Source of the DNA: Molossus alvarezi
Lineage: Eukaryota; Chordata; Mammalia; Chiroptera; Molossidae
NCBI GenBank assembly: GCA_037176705.1
Contig: JBAWUJ010000097.1
Coordinates: forward strand, 62,001 to 126,000
Direction: 5' to 3'
DNA: 64,000 nt
This document shows, piece after piece, positions 24,606-37,330 of this stretch. The notes below the pieces were generated by a model. That model was given only the letters and a program-made list of their open reading frames with translations. It was not told the DNA's origin and did not search any database. A program made the translations under genes and the position numbers. Numbering within the stretch: the first letter of the stretch is position 1; each line of letters starts with the position of its first letter.

Positions 24606-25905
24606 GTGGGAGCCCACAGACAGCAGAATTCTTAACTGTAACCAGAGCACTTGAGGCATAAAGACCAAGCCCACTCCACAGACCAGGGAGCAGGAAATGT
24701 ATGCTAAAATAGTCACAGACACTGACGTGGGAGCTAGGGCACAAAGAGGTTAGACTGGGCTTGAACTCTGTGCAAACACCTGGGATCTGGAGGGCACTAA
24801 GATTTTTTGCTGAGTTGCGGTCACAAAGAGCGGTGTCCAGTGTGCACCTTCAGGAAGCTGTGGAAAAAAGCAGCAACACCCCTCCTCGGAGATTTATACT
24901 TTCCCTGGTGAGACAAAGAAATGCATATTGAGGCTCATTAATAACGAGCATCTATCCCAGCTTCTGGAAATCCTCTTATGTAGAGCACCAGGGCTAAATT
25001 CCAAGGCACTGATGAACTGAGATCACTACCCACCAGGAAAAACCTAGAGGATAATTGAACCTGTCCTGGGCTTGCAAATCTACCCAGGAAAGTAAAGACT
25101 CGACAGTGGTGTTTAATGTGGGTCCCCTGAGGCTCATCCAAACACAGTAGAGGGAGCCCTAAACAGCAGAACACCAACACCCATAGGGGAAATTTGGCAG
25201 GCTTCAAAACCCACTGAGTTAACCAAAATGATAAAACAAACAAACATATTCCAAATGAATGACCAAGAGAACTCTATCAAAGATGAGATCAATGAAATGT
25301 AGCTAAGCAAATTATCAGAGGTACAATTCAGAGCCATGATCTTGAGGAAGCTCAACAGCATGAGTAAGGACATCATCACCATGAGTAAAGATATAGAAAC
25401 AATGCAAACCAACCAAGTGGAAATGAAGAATGACACAGCAGAAATTAAGAACACACTGCAAGAACTAACCAGCAGAGTAGACGAACCTCAGGACTGGATC
25501 AGTGAATTAGAAGACAGGGAAGAAAAAAATCAACCAATCATGAAATGAAAATGAAAACAAGGCTGACAAACCTCAGGAGAAGGATGGGGGGATAAACCAC
25601 AGAACTCATATGCAGGTTCCACAACAATGCTTGGGGGGGGGGGGCTGGGAGGAGTGTGTCAATGGGGAACAAAGGAAAACATTTCTAACAAGAACAACAA
25701 AATTAGATATAAAGAATAATAAAGTTTCACAGTACCGGCCTAGTCAAAATAGTCACGGGAATAAACTGTAGAATAGGGAATACAGTCAATAATATCAGAA
25801 TGACAATGTCTGGTGCAAGATGGGTATATAAACAGATAATCATTTTGACATACACCTGAAACTAACATAGTATTGTATGTCAACAGTAATAAAAAAAAAA
25901 ATTAA
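24606..25905 (+). mobile_element. L1-5: internally deleted L1 (5'UTR, half ORF1, 3' end)
   Basis: L1 5'UTR (24,606-25,225) aligned with the reverse complement of 52,400-52,990, then ORF1 to about 25,555. It jumps straight to 3'UTR sequence (from about 25,588, GGATAAACCACAGAACTC). An L1 tail with AATAAAGTTTCACAGTACC and ACACCTGAAACTAACATAG follows, ending in an A-run near 25,890-25,903. All of ORF2 is missing. The last 200 bases are of an L1MA-like 3'UTR type and might belong to a separate, older copy. Confidence 0.78.
25228..25548 (+). pseudogene. L1-5 ORF1 N-terminal half
   Basis: ORF1 remnant beginning MIKQTNIFQMNDQENSIKDE. One in-frame TAG interrupts it at about 25,300. A coiled-coil stretch runs to about 25,530, then the frame ends and is cut by the internal deletion. 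The RNA-binding domains are absent. Confidence 0.82.
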
Positions 25906-25924
25906 AGAATCACACACACACCCC

Positions 25925-26480
25925 GCACACAAGAGACCACATGAAAATCCGGGCTGTCAGCCTGACGGCCGGGCTCCAGGGCTGTGTTCTGAGCGGCCCA
26001 GCTGCAGGGCCCATAACTAGGGCTCTGCACCCTCTCCCTCGGGCGCCAGGACAGGGGACCCCAGGGCTCGCGCCACACCCGGCCGTGGGCCCGGACTCCA
26101 GTGGAGGGAGGAGGGGCGGCGGCAGGGCGAGGTCCATCTGTCCCCGGGGTGCTGATCCCAGCTTCCTGCCCCAGCACCTGTTCCCCCCCAAGCCCTCACC
26201 TCCACTGGTCCTGAACCCACCCCACTTACCTGGCTCCAAATCCAGCCTCGGCCTCCACACAACCTCCACTGCCAGAGGAAGATAGGACAACGGTGTCTCC
26301 AGGCGTCTCTCCAAGAACAAAATGGCGGCTCCTCGCGCCAAGATGGCGTCCACGCAGAAGGTGTGACCTGTGGGCGGGGACACGCATGGGGCAGGGGGTG
26401 GGGCCAGGAGCTGGGTTTGCAGAAGTACCTGTCTGTGGGCTGTGCACATGGCGAACCCAGAGAGGTGCAGCTCCATCCTG
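25925..26480. promoter_or_regulatory. CpG-rich island with paired YY1-type motifs (candidate promoter or first exon)
   Basis: About 550 bases with far higher GC and CpG density than the surroundings. AAAATGGCGGCT (26,320-26,331) and CAAGATGGCGTC (26,339-26,350) match the YY1 pattern. On the minus strand there is a strong splice donor, CAG/GTAAGT, at 26,224-26,232, downstream of the YY1 pair. On the plus strand an ATG at 26,322 in good Kozak context opens a 14-codon frame that ends at 26,366 unless spliced. No protein family is recognised in any frame. It could be a host-gene promoter, a dead retrocopied 5' exon, or part of an unusual repeat. Confidence 0.5.
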
Positions 26481-26775
26481 CTGGAGCCTAGGGAGGTGGG
26501 CTGACTTGGCCTCTGGGCCCCAGGAATGCTGCCAGGTATGTGTGGATGACAGATATGGGGGCTCAAGACTTTTTTTTTTTTTGAGAAATTCTACCTGCCT
26601 TCTGTGAATGCCTCATACTCTCTCAGGTCTACCTCAAAATGTGTTTTTGGAAATGTCCTCAAAATTTTTCTTTCTCTTACAACGCTTCTCCCATCTCAGC
26701 TCATTTATAAATATATATAGCATTCCCTAAATAATTATATTTCATACAGAGACTATTTCTTCCAAAGGAACAAAT
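26481..26775. other. No recognised feature
   Basis: Apart from a T-run at 26,570-26,581, I see no gene or known repeat. The sequence is ordinary AT-rich DNA between the CpG island and an L1 fragment. Confidence 0.4.
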
Positions 26776-27070
26776 GGCAGTTCAGTTTTAAAATTTTGAG
26801 GAAACACAACATGGTTTTCCATAGTAACTACACCGGTCTGCGTTCCCACCAGCAGTGTACTAGAGTGCCTTTTCTAAACACCCTCTTCAGCACTTGTTTT
26901 TTGATAATTTATTGATGGCAACCATTCTGGTAGGTGTGAGGTGATACCTCATAGTTGTTTTAATTTGCACCTCTCTGATGATTAGTGACTGAACATTTTT
27001 TCATATATCTTTTGGCCATTTGTATGTCTTGTTTGGAGAAGTGTCTATTTAGATCCTCTGGCTATTTTTT
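26776..27070 (-). mobile_element. L1-6: old L1 ORF2 C-terminal fragment
   Basis: Reverse complement of the L1 ORF2 region encoding the Cys-rich segment and [16 protein letters not shown] sequence (for example GGTGATACCTCATAGTTG at 26,940). It ends at the T-rich tract where L1-7 begins. Its continuation is not found on the other side of L1-7, so the locus is rearranged. Confidence 0.82.
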
Positions 27071-27087
27071 TCTCTCTTTTTTTTTTT

Positions 27088-29262
27088 CCCCCTTAATTAA
27101 TTAATTTATTTTTGTTACAGGTGTTTCTCCATTTCCCCCCACTGATTCCCCCTTCTGGCTCCCTCCCTGCCTTGTCTCCAGCTTTGTTGATCATGTTTAT
27201 TTTTCATGCATACATGCAAATAAGATCTGTGGTTTATCTCTCCCCCACCACACCCTCTTCTGGCGATTGTCTGTCTGTTCCCCACTTCTATGTCTCTGGG
27301 ACTACCCCATTCCTCAGACTGTCATGTTTATTATATTCCACAAATAAGTGAGATCATATGAAACTTGTCTTTCTCTGTTTAACTTGTTTTCTTAGGATAA
27401 TACTTTCCAAGTCCCTCCATGTCATCTCAAAGGATAAGAGAACTCTCTTTATTATACCTGCTTAGTACTCCATTTTGTATATGTACCACAGCTTTTTTAT
27501 CCATGAGTCTACTAATGGGCATTTGGGTTGTTTCTAAATCTAGGCTATTGTAAATAGTGCTGCTACAATCTTGGGGGTACATACTTTCTTTCTGATTGGC
27601 TATTCAGCCTTATTAGGGTATATTTTAAAAGTGGTTTCACTAGGTTAAATGGAAATTCAATTTTAATTTTTTGAGGTAACATCATATTGTTTTCCATAGT
27701 GGTTGCACCAGTCTGCATTCCCACCAGCAGTGTACTAGAATCCCCTTTCCTCCACACCCTCACCAACACTTATTGTTTGATGATTTGTTAATAGCGGCTC
27801 TTATGACAGGTGTGAGATGATACCTCATTGCTGTTTTAATTTGCGTGTCTCTGATGTTTAATGATGAACATTACTTCATATGTCTCTTAGCCATTTGTAT
27901 CTCCTGTTTGCAGAGGTGTCCATTTGGTTTCTCTGCCCATTTTTTAAGTGGTTTGTTTGGTTTCCTTTTGTTGAATTGTATGAGCACTCTACATATATTG
28001 GTAATTAACCCCTTATCTGATATATCATTGGCAATCATGCTCTCCCATACAGTGGATTGCCTTTCCCATTTGAGATTGTATCTTTTGCAGTGCAGAAGCT
28101 TTTGAGTTTGATGTAGTCTCATGTGTCCATTTTTTTCTTTGTTTCTGTTGCCTTTGGTGATTTATCAGAGAAAATTCTGCTGCGTATAAGGTCTGAAATT
28201 TTGTTGCCTACAGTTTCTTCTAGGATTTTTATGGGTTAATGAGTTATCATTTAAGTCTTTTATCCATTTGGAGTTTGTTCTTGTGTATGGTTTAAGGTGA
28301 AGTCTAATTTCATTTTTTTTTTCATGTAGCTGTCCAATTTTCCCAACACAATTGATTAAAGAGGCTGTCTTTACTCCACTGTATGCTCTTGCCACCTTTG
28401 TCAAATATTAATTGAGCGTATTGCCTTGTGTCCATTTCTGGGTTCTCTGTTCTGTTCCACTGGTCTATATGCCTGTTCTTGTGCCAGTACCAGACTGTTT
28501 TGCTTACAGAAGCTTTGTAGTATAACCTGAAATCTGGTAATGTGATCCCTCCAAATTAGTTCTTCTTTTTCAAGATTGCTGTGGCTATTCGAGGTCTTTT
28601 TTGGTTGGTTCCATGTGAACTTTTGAAGTATTTATTCTAGTTCTGTGAAGTGTGTTACTGTTATTTTTATGGGGATTGCATTGAATCTATAGATTCCTTT
28701 GGGTAGTATGGACATTTTAATAATGTTAATTCTTCCAATCCATGAACAAGGTATGTGCTTCCACTTTTTGATACCTACCTCTATTTCTTTTTTCAATGTC
28801 CTGTAGTTTTCTGCGAATAGGTCATTTATTTATTTGGTTAAATTGCTAGGAATCCTAATTTTTTTGTTGCGATGGTTAATGGGATTTGTTTTTTTAGTTT
28901 CTCTTTATGTGAGTTCATCATTAATGTATAAAAATGCAATCAATTTCTTGACTTTAATTTTGTATCCTGCTACTTTGCAAAATACATTTATTAATTCTAG
29001 TAAATTTTTGATGGAGTCTTTGGGGTTTTCTACGTATAGTATCATGTCATCTGCAAATAGTGACAGTTTTACTTTTTTCCTTCCTATTTGGATCCCTTTT
29101 ATTTTTTCTTCCTATATGATTGCTGTGTCTAAGATTTCTAGTGCAATGTTAAATAATACTGGCAAAAGTAGGTATCCTTGTCTTGTTCCTGTCCTTAAGA
29201 AAAATGATTTTAATTTTTACCCATTGAATATGATGTTGGCTGTAGGTCTTTCATACATGGCA
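27088..29262 (-). mobile_element. L1-7: L1 3' part abutting the 73-bp array
   Basis: Minus-strand L1 from its T-rich tail (27,066-27,089) through the 3'UTR and ORF2 C-terminus to the RT core. The RT FADD region is recognisable near 29,040-29,060. It stops within the segment equivalent to LSYMA-antisense at about 29,260, and 73-bp tandem units begin at once. I see no target-site duplication. The join is either 5' truncation at insertion next to the array, or a deletion linking the array to ORF2. Confidence 0.88.
27331..29262 (-). pseudogene. L1-7 ORF2 C-terminal half
   Basis: ORF2 remnant on the minus strand, stop at 27,331-27,333 after the LICGI-type end. The segment [17 protein letters not shown] (about 27,930) and the thumb region can be read in pieces. 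Several stops and frameshifts separate them. No endonuclease or N-terminal RT remains. Confidence 0.85.
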
Positions 29263-32200
29263 ACCCAGTAGGTCCCACGGGTAACTGGATGTCACAGTAC
29301 CTACTGGATTGCACAGGCCTCTCTGGTGCTTTATCACCCCACAGACCCCATGGGCTGTACCTACTTGGTCTCACAGGTCTCTAAGGTGTTCCTATTGGGT
29401 CACACAGGTCTCTAAGGTGTTTTAGCATCCCACAGTCCCTGCTGACAACTAGATCACTCAGTCCCTGCTGGGTTGCAGAGGCCTCTCTGGCACTTCAGCA
29501 CCCTATATGTCCTGTGGGTAACTGGAAGGCACAGTCCCTGCTGGGTTGTGCAGGCCTCTCTGTTGTTTCAGCACCCCGCAGTCTTTGTGGGCAGCTAGAT
29601 CGTGCAGTCCTGTCTGGGTCCCACAGGACTCTCTGGTGTTTTAGCACCACACAGTTCGTGTGGGTTACTAGATCTCACAGTCTCTGATGGGTCAGGCAGT
29701 TCCACTGGGGCTTCAGCACCCTGCAGGTCCTGCAGGTAATTGGATGGCCCAGTCCCTGCTGGGTCTCACTGGCCTCTTTGGTGCTTCAACACCCCGCATA
29801 TCCCTCAGGTAACTGGATGGCACAGTCTCTGCTGGGTTACGGAGGCCTCTGGTGCTTTAGAACCCTGCAGGCCTGTGGGTAACTACATTGTCCAATCCCT
29901 GCTGGATCCCACAGGCCTCTGTGTTGTTTTAGCACACCACAATTACCTCAGGTTACTAGATTGCACAGTCCCTGCTGGATCACACAGGCCACTCTAGTGC
30001 TTCAACACCCCACAGGTTCCAAGAGAAAATTCATGGCACAGTCCATGCTGAGTTGCACAGGCTTTTTTGGTGCTTCAGCACCCAGCAGACCCAGATCTAG
30101 CTACCTAGATCATGCAGTCTCTGCTGGGTCACAGAAGCCTCTCCAGTGTTTTATCACCCCAGAAATCCCATGGGTAACTGGATGACACAGTTTCTTCTGG
30201 TTTCCACAGGCCTCTCTGGTGATTCAGCACCCTGCAACTCCCAAGAGTAACTGGATGGCACAGCCCCTGCTGGGTGGCGCAGGCCTTTTAGGTGCTTCAG
30301 CAGCATGCAAGCCCAGTGGGTACCTAGATTATGCAGTACCTTCTGGGTTGCCCCAGCCTCTCTGGTGCTTCAGCACCCCGCAGGTGTCAAGGGTACTAAA
30401 TGGCACAGTCCCTCATTGGTTCACAGGCCTCTCCAGTATTTCAGCACCATGTATTTCCCATGGGTAACTAGTTTGTACAGTCCCTGCTAGGTCGCACTTG
30501 CCTGTGGTGTTCAGCAGCCTGCTGACCCATGGGTAAATAGGTCAGGCAGTGTCTTCTGAGCGCAAAGGCCTCTCTGGTGTTTCGGCAGCTAGCAGGTCAC
30601 TCATGTAACCAGAAGGCGCAGTCCCTGCTCAGTAATGCAGGTTCTGGTTTTTCAGCCCCTTGCAGGCTCATGGGTAACTAGATCACATAGTCTGCTGGGT
30701 CGCAAAGGCCTCTCTGGTGCTTCAGTATCCCATGGACCGCATGGGTAACTAGATCGTGTAGTCACTACTGGGTTGCACAAACCTCCTCTGAGCTTCAGCA
30801 CCTTACAGGTCATGCAGGTAACTGGATGGCACAGTACCTGCTGGGTTTTGCAGGTCTTTTTGGTGCTTTAGCAGCATGCAAGCCCAGTGGATACCTGGAT
30901 CATGCAGTCCCTGGTGGTTAGCACTGGCCTCTCTGGTGCTTCAGCACCCCACAGGACGTGAGGGTAAATGGATGACACAACCCTGCTAGGTCCCAGAGCC
31001 CTCTCTGGTGCTTCTGCACAAAGCAGGACCCATGGGTAACTAGCTCGCACAGTCCCTGATAGGTCCCACAGAACTCTGGTGCTCCAGCACCCTGCAGACC
31101 CATGGGGAACTAGGTCGGGCAGTGTCTGCTGAGAGCAAAAACCTCTCTGGTGTTTTAGCTGCCCGCAGGTGTCGCAGGTAACCGGATGGCACAGTCCCTG
31201 CTCAGTAATTCAGGTTTTATTTCTTTAGCTCCTTGCAAACTCATGGGTTACTAGATCACGCAGTCCCTGCTGGGTCTCACAGTCTTCTCTGGTGCTTTCG
31301 CATCTCTCAGATCCCATTGGTAATAGGATTACACAGTTTCTGGTAGGTCTCACAGGCTTCTCTGGTGCTTCAGTACCCCATGGACCCCATGGGTAACTAG
31401 ATTGTGCAGTCTCTACTGGGTCGCACAGACCTCTCCCGTGCTTCAGCACCTTACAGGTCATGTGGGTAACTGGATGGCACAGTCCCTGCTGGATTGCACA
31501 GGCCTTTATGGTGCTTCAGCAGCACACAGGCCCAATGGGTACCTAGATCATGCAGTCCCTGGTGGTTTGCACCAGCCTCTCTGGTGCTTCAGAACCCCAC
31601 AGGACCCTCGGTTAACTAGATGGAACAGTCAATGCTGAGTGCACAGGCCTCTCTGGTGTTTTCCACCTCATAGTTCCCATGGGTAAGTAGTTCACACAGT
31701 CCCTGCTAGGTCGAACAGTCCTCTGATGCTTCAGCGCCCTGCAGACCAATGGGTGACTAGGTCAGGCAGTGTCTTCTGAGAGCAAAGGCCTCTCTGGTGT
31801 TTTAGCTGCCCCAAGGTCTTGTGGGTAACCTGATGGCACAGTCCCTGCTCGATAATGCAGGTTCTGGTTCTTCAGCCACATGCTGGCACTAGATCATGCA
31901 GGCACTGATGGGTCACACAGGTGTCACTGGTATTTTATCGCACTGCATATCTTCAGGTAACGAGATGCCACAGTCCCTACGGGTCACACAGGCCTAACTG
32001 GTGTATTTGCACCCCGAAGTTCTCGTGGGTAACTAGATTATGCAGTCCCTGCTGGGTCTTACAGGACTATCTGGTGTTTTGGCAGCATGCAGTTCTTACA
32101 TGTAACTGGATGGCACAGTCCCTGCTGTGTAGCACAGGGCTTTATGGTGCTTCAGCATCCCACCAGCTTCATGGGAAACTAGAATGTGCAATGTCTGCTG

Positions 32201-34645
32201 GGTTGCACAGGCCTCTCTAGTGCTTCTGTAGCTCACAAATTGAAAGAGCTATTGGATGGCACAGTCCCTGCTAGGTTGCACTGGCTTCTCTGGAGCTTCA
32301 GCAGCATGCAGGTTTGGCTGGTAACTGGATGGCACAGTTCCTGCTGGGTTGCACAGGACTCTGTTGCTTCAGGACCATGCAGGCATGTGGGTAAGTAGAT
32401 CTCACAGTCCCTGCTGTATAGCAGAGGCCTCTATGTTGTTTTAGCACCCCGCAGTTCTTGAGAGTAACTAGATTGCACAGTTGCTGCTGGGTCGCACAGG
32501 GCTCTCTGGTGCTTCGGCACCTCGCGTTTCCTGTGGGTAATTGGATGACACAGTCCCTGGTAGGTGACACAGGCCTCTCTGGTGTTTTAGCATCCTACAG
32601 TTGCCACTGGTAACTAGATCACACAGTGTCTTCTGAGTTGCACAGGACTCTCTGTTGCTTCAGCAACCTGCATGTCCCGCAGGTAATTGGAAGACATAGT
32701 TCCTGCTGGTTCACAAAGGCCTCTGGTGCTTCAGCACCCCGCAGGTTCCGTGGTTAACTTTATGGCACAGTCCCTGCTGGGTTCTGCAGGCCGTTCTGGT
32801 GCTGAAGCCCCCAAAGGACTCCATGGGTAACTAGATCATGCAGTCCCTGCTGGGTCTCACAGGCGTCTCTGGTGCTTCAGCACCCTGCATGGCCTGTGAG
32901 AAATTTGATGGCACAGTACCTGGTAGGTCACACAGCCCTCTCTGGTGCTTCAGCACATTCAGTTATGGAGGGTAACTGGATGGCATAGTCCCTGCTGGGT
33001 TGCTCAGGCCTTTGTGGTGCTTCAACAGCCCGTGGGCACAATGGGTAACTAAACAACGCATTTCCTGCTGGGTTGCACAGACCTCTCTGGTGTTTTAACA
33101 CCCCATAGTTCCCTTGGGTCACTCGATGGCACAGTCACTTGTTGGTCGCACAGTCTTCAGGTGCTTCAGCAGCATGTAAGCTTCATGGGTAACTAGGTCA
33201 GGCAATTCCTGCTGGGTTGCACTGACCTCTCTGGTGCTTCAGCACCCCTCAGTTTCTGTGAGTAAATGGATGGCACAGTCCATGCTGGGTTGCACAGGCT
33301 TTTTTGGTGCTTCAGCACCCCGCAGGTTTAATGGGTAACTGGATGGCACAGACCCTTATTGGTGCACATGCCTCTCCAGTGTTTTAGCACACTGTAGTTC
33401 CTACAGGTAAATAGTTCACACATGCCTGTGATGTTCAGCAGCATGAAGACCCATGGGTAACTAGGTTGGGAAGTCTGTGTTGTGTCGCACTGGCCTCTCT
33501 GTTGTATTAGCACCCTGCAGTTTCTGTGGGTAACTAGATCTCACAGTCCAGGCTGGGTTGCACAAGCCTCTCTGGTACTTCAGCACCTTGCAGGTCCCGC
33601 GGTAACTGGATGGCACAATTCCTACTGGGTGCACAGGCCTCTATTGTGCTTCAGCACCTTGCAGGTCTTGAGGGTAACTGGATGGCACAATTTCTCCTAG
33701 GTCACATAGAACTCTGTTACTTCAGCACACTTCAGGCCTTTGGGTAAGTAGTCGCTGCTGTGTTGCACTGACCTCTATGTTGTTTTAGCACCTTGCAGTT
33801 TCCATGGGTAACTAGATTGCACGGTCCCTTTTGGGTTATACAGGACTCTCTGGTGCTTCAGCACCTCACATGTCCCATGGGTAACTGGAAGGCACAATCT
33901 CTGCTGGGTAGCAAAGACCTCTGGTGCTTCAGCACCCTGCAGTCCTGTGGGTAACTAGATTATGCAGACCCTGCTGGGTCGCACAGGCCTCTGGTTCTTC
34001 AGCAACTGGAATGCCCCATGGGTAATTGGATGGCACAGACCCCTTGGTAACTGAATGACACAGTCCCTGCTTGTTTTTGCTGTCCTCTGTTTCTTCAGCC
34101 CCCCGCAGGTTCCTCGAGTAACTGGATGGCACAGTCCCTGCTGGGTTAAGCAGGACTTTGGAGCTTCAGCAACCGACAGGTTCTATTGGTAATCGGATGG
34201 CACAGTCCCTGCTAGGTTGCACAGGCCTCACTTGGGCTTCAGCACCCCACAAGCCTCATGGGAATCTAGATTGTGCAGTGCCTGCTTGGTCTCACAGGCT
34301 TCTCTCATGCTTCAGGACCCTTCAGGTCCCATGGGTAACTCAATGGCACAGTCCCTGCTGGGTCACACAGGTCTCTGGTGCTTCAGCCCCCTTCATGTCC
34401 CATGGGTAATTGAATCTCACAGTCCCTGCTATGTCTCACAGACCTCTGGTGCTTGAGTACCCCAGAGGTCCCACGGGTAATTGGATGCCACAGTTGATTC
34501 CAGGTTGAGCCAGCCTCTCTGGTGCTTCAGCACTCTATAGGAGCAGTGGGTAACTAGATCTTGCAGTCCTGCTGGGTCACACAGGCCTCTCTTTGTTTTA
34601 CAACCCCCCAAGACCTGTGGGTAACTATATTGCACAGTCCTTTGG
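29263..34645. repeat. 5.4-kb tandem array of about 73-bp units with higher-order structure
   Basis: About 70-75 head-to-tail units. A typical unit opens GTAACTGGATGGCACAGTCC and later has TCTCTGGTGCTTCAGCACCC; GTAACTAGATC is a frequent variant opening. Units are diverged from each other by roughly 10-25%. Variant-specific phrases recur at long spacing: GCATGCAAGCCCAGTGG near 30,305 and 30,874, a close match near 31,525, and GGCAGTGTCTNCTGAG near 30,547, 31,118 and 31,763. Blocks of 8-9 units (about 570 and 645 bp) were therefore duplicated. The array runs without a break and has no unique spacers. The same units occur at 53,170 and 54,664. Translations of the array are chance reading frames. 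Confidence 0.95.
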
Positions 34646-37330
34646 CTTTTGTTCCTTTTTTCAGGATAATGTATAGGAGGAGAAGGAAAGTACTGAACTG
34701 ATGTTTGATGACCAGTCTTGTATTCTGGTCAGGTGACAGACTGAGTGCAAACCTGGAGAACAGGAGCCTGATGGCAGCTTGTGACACATAAGTTTTTGCT
34801 TCCTTGGGCTTGAGCAATTGCTCCTATGTCCATGTTCTCATGTACCTGCCATGGGCATGACAGAAGAGAGATGTCCTTTTCAGGTAGGCATGATTGCTAA
34901 AGACTTGAGCAGGGTTGTGTCAAGGAGAAAACTTTACAGGGAGAGTCAACAATTCTCTTTGGGGCCGGCATGCAAAGAAGTGTGCAGGACTACTTCCTCA
35001 GAGGGCTTTTTTACACAGCAAGGAGTGTGTGCAGTCTTGGGTGCATATCAGCAGGCATGCAGTGCAGCAGCCTGCATCCGTGAGTCATACACAAGGAACA
35101 AAGTCCAACCTGTGTCAAAGCAATGAAGCCTTGGACACAATGAGTAGCATAACACCCATGAGAGGTTCAAGTGTACAGGAAACCCCTAAAGAACATAGTT
35201 TATTTGCCTGTGGAGCAACGATGAAAAGTCTTCCCCAGAATCAGATTGTGCTCAGTGGGCATCACCCCACACAGCTATGCCCTGAGGGGAGGCTGCCTCC
35301 TTCTCACCAGGAGCCCAGAATCCCTGGGGAAGGCCATCCTCCCTCCACACCGCTGGTCTTCTTGAGATGCCTGCTGTTCACACTGCATCTACCCGTCGTT
35401 TCCCAGTCTAGTAGTTTTCCACCTCACTCTGTCCCTGGTACTCAGTGACCCTGGGAGACAGACAGGTTGAGTTTCCTGAACATTAGAGCTTCTCCCGGCA
35501 CATCAGGTAGCTGAGGTCCAAGGTACAGCCATGGGCAGGCTGTGTCGGGATGGCCCTGTTCCTCCATCCTAGCAGAGTGCAAAGCTCAGGGAACCCGGAC
35601 AAGGAAAAGACTCCTGTTTCCTCTCTAGTTTCCCTTGTTTGCTCTGCCCTTGGTTTCTGTGCTCTTTGCGGTGTGCCCTTGCCCCCGTGTCCCTCACCCC
35701 TGCCCCCACCAGAGGTGGGGTCAGCGACAACCAGAAAGTGTCTCCAGTGCAGAAGAGTTGATCTGTGTGCTAATAACCCAGTCCTTTTACTATGTCATAG
35801 ATATTTCCCAGGAGAAGGGTTGAGAGAGATCCACCCAGATGGCTAAGAGAAATTGGATGTGAGAGTGAAACCACTGTGATCCAACTAGCCGATCCACATG
35901 GCCAGTGACAGGACAGCTCCATTGCAAAGACTTGCTCAGTAATGGAAACACCTCTCCTTCAGCCATGGACATCCGTTCTGGTGAAAAAATAATCTCAAAC
36001 GCTGTGGTCCAACCTCTTGTATGATCTTTTCTTAGGCATCTGAAGATACCCATGTCTCTTCTAAATCTTCATTTCTGCACATTGTCAGGTTCCATGACAT
36101 TTTCAGAGCAGTGCTGTAAGAGCTCTCTCTGGCTTGCTACCATGGCATCACCAGCTCAGGGAACTCTGCAGTGTTTGAATTCAAACAGGAGCTTTCCAGC
36201 CCCTGACACAGCTGCAGGCATTTGACCCAATGTGGAAATTTCAAGAGTTCCCCATTCAACAGCTTATGTGAGATCTTCTACTCAACACTACTGCATTTCC
36301 TCTGATAGAAATAACACAAAAAAGAAAAAAAGCTTGCATGCTTTTTCATTAATTCTTTTAGGACAACGTCAAAATTTTCCACAGGCTATTTCTCTCTTCC
36401 TTTCAACCTGAGTGAGAGACCATCCAGAATCCCTTAGCATGGCTGGCACAGGGGCACAGATTAGGTATGGCCTGTCCAAGCTAGCCATATTGCACATTCT
36501 GTCCTGTGCACTTCCAAACATGGAGTGTTCCTTGGCACGCAAACACAGCCAAATCACACGTGTCCATAAAGGAACCTTCTGACTCTCAGTGTCCTCAGGA
36601 AGGAAGCACACCTTCTGAGTCATGTTTCACTTTACTCCCCCAAGACTTTTTATTGACCTCCACAGCATGGTCACATTGTCACCATTGTGGGCTTGCTATA
36701 GGCACACTGATGGGAGATGCAAAATGAGGAAAGAGACTGAATTGATAGCACAACAATAAATAGGACACCGGAGCGTCGGACCTTGTTCAGATTAACGGGG
36801 AGACCAGGGAAGTGCCAAAAGGACAAGAAGTACTACTGCAGAAATTTGAAGTATCAACTGGTTCCTTCTCCAGGGGCCCAAAAAAGTTTAGGTGCTCAGA
36901 GCACCTGAACCTGCTTGTACTCTGTGGGTACTAAGGTCTCCCAGTTTTCTTTATCCACCCTTCTTCCTGCTCACTCCTACCCTACAGTACCTCCCCTTTG
37001 ACTGGAGACTTTTTTTCTACAGTTCTTTAGGAAAGGACATTCACAGGTGCAACAAACCTTCGTGGAGTGATCAGCACATGGGCTCCTCAGAAACACGTTT
37101 GCCTCCCTGCTCCCTCTGCTGGGTTCTGCATCTCTTGGTAGAGCTGCAGGGGATTGGGCCACAGGTGCTCACTGAAGATCTGGGTGGAAAGACACAGCAG
37201 AGAGAGACTGAACCAGTCCACTTTCCATTCCCCTGGATCCATCAATATTTTCTTTTGTAAAATGGCCAAAGGACTATCACCTGTGCAATCCTGCCTGACC
37301 CTGGAAAGTTGTGTTCTGACATCCAGTTGA
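34646..37330. other. Mostly single-copy sequence, no gene recognised
   Basis: No repeat family or conserved protein is recognisable. Several frames of 60-180 codons exist on both strands (for example 34,915-35,448 plus and 36,892-37,260 plus), but they show no domain, no consistent start context and no support from neighbours. Two CT-rich stretches and an A-rich tract (36,305-36,330) are the only compositional features. Confidence 0.4.

Noticed and set aside
25910..26566. 218-codon minus-strand frame over the CpG-rich island
   Set aside because: High GC lowers stop frequency, several overlapping frames are open on both strands, and no domain is recognised. The island itself is kept as a candidate regulatory region.
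29740..32570. Reading frames of 60-100 codons through the 73-bp array
   Set aside because: They are translations of the repeat in whichever frame lacks a stop. They occur on both strands with the same recurring peptides, and no start or domain supports them.
29263..34645. CRISPR-like array
   Set aside because: Units are adjacent and related along their whole length. There are no short constant repeats separating unique spacers, and the context is mammalian.
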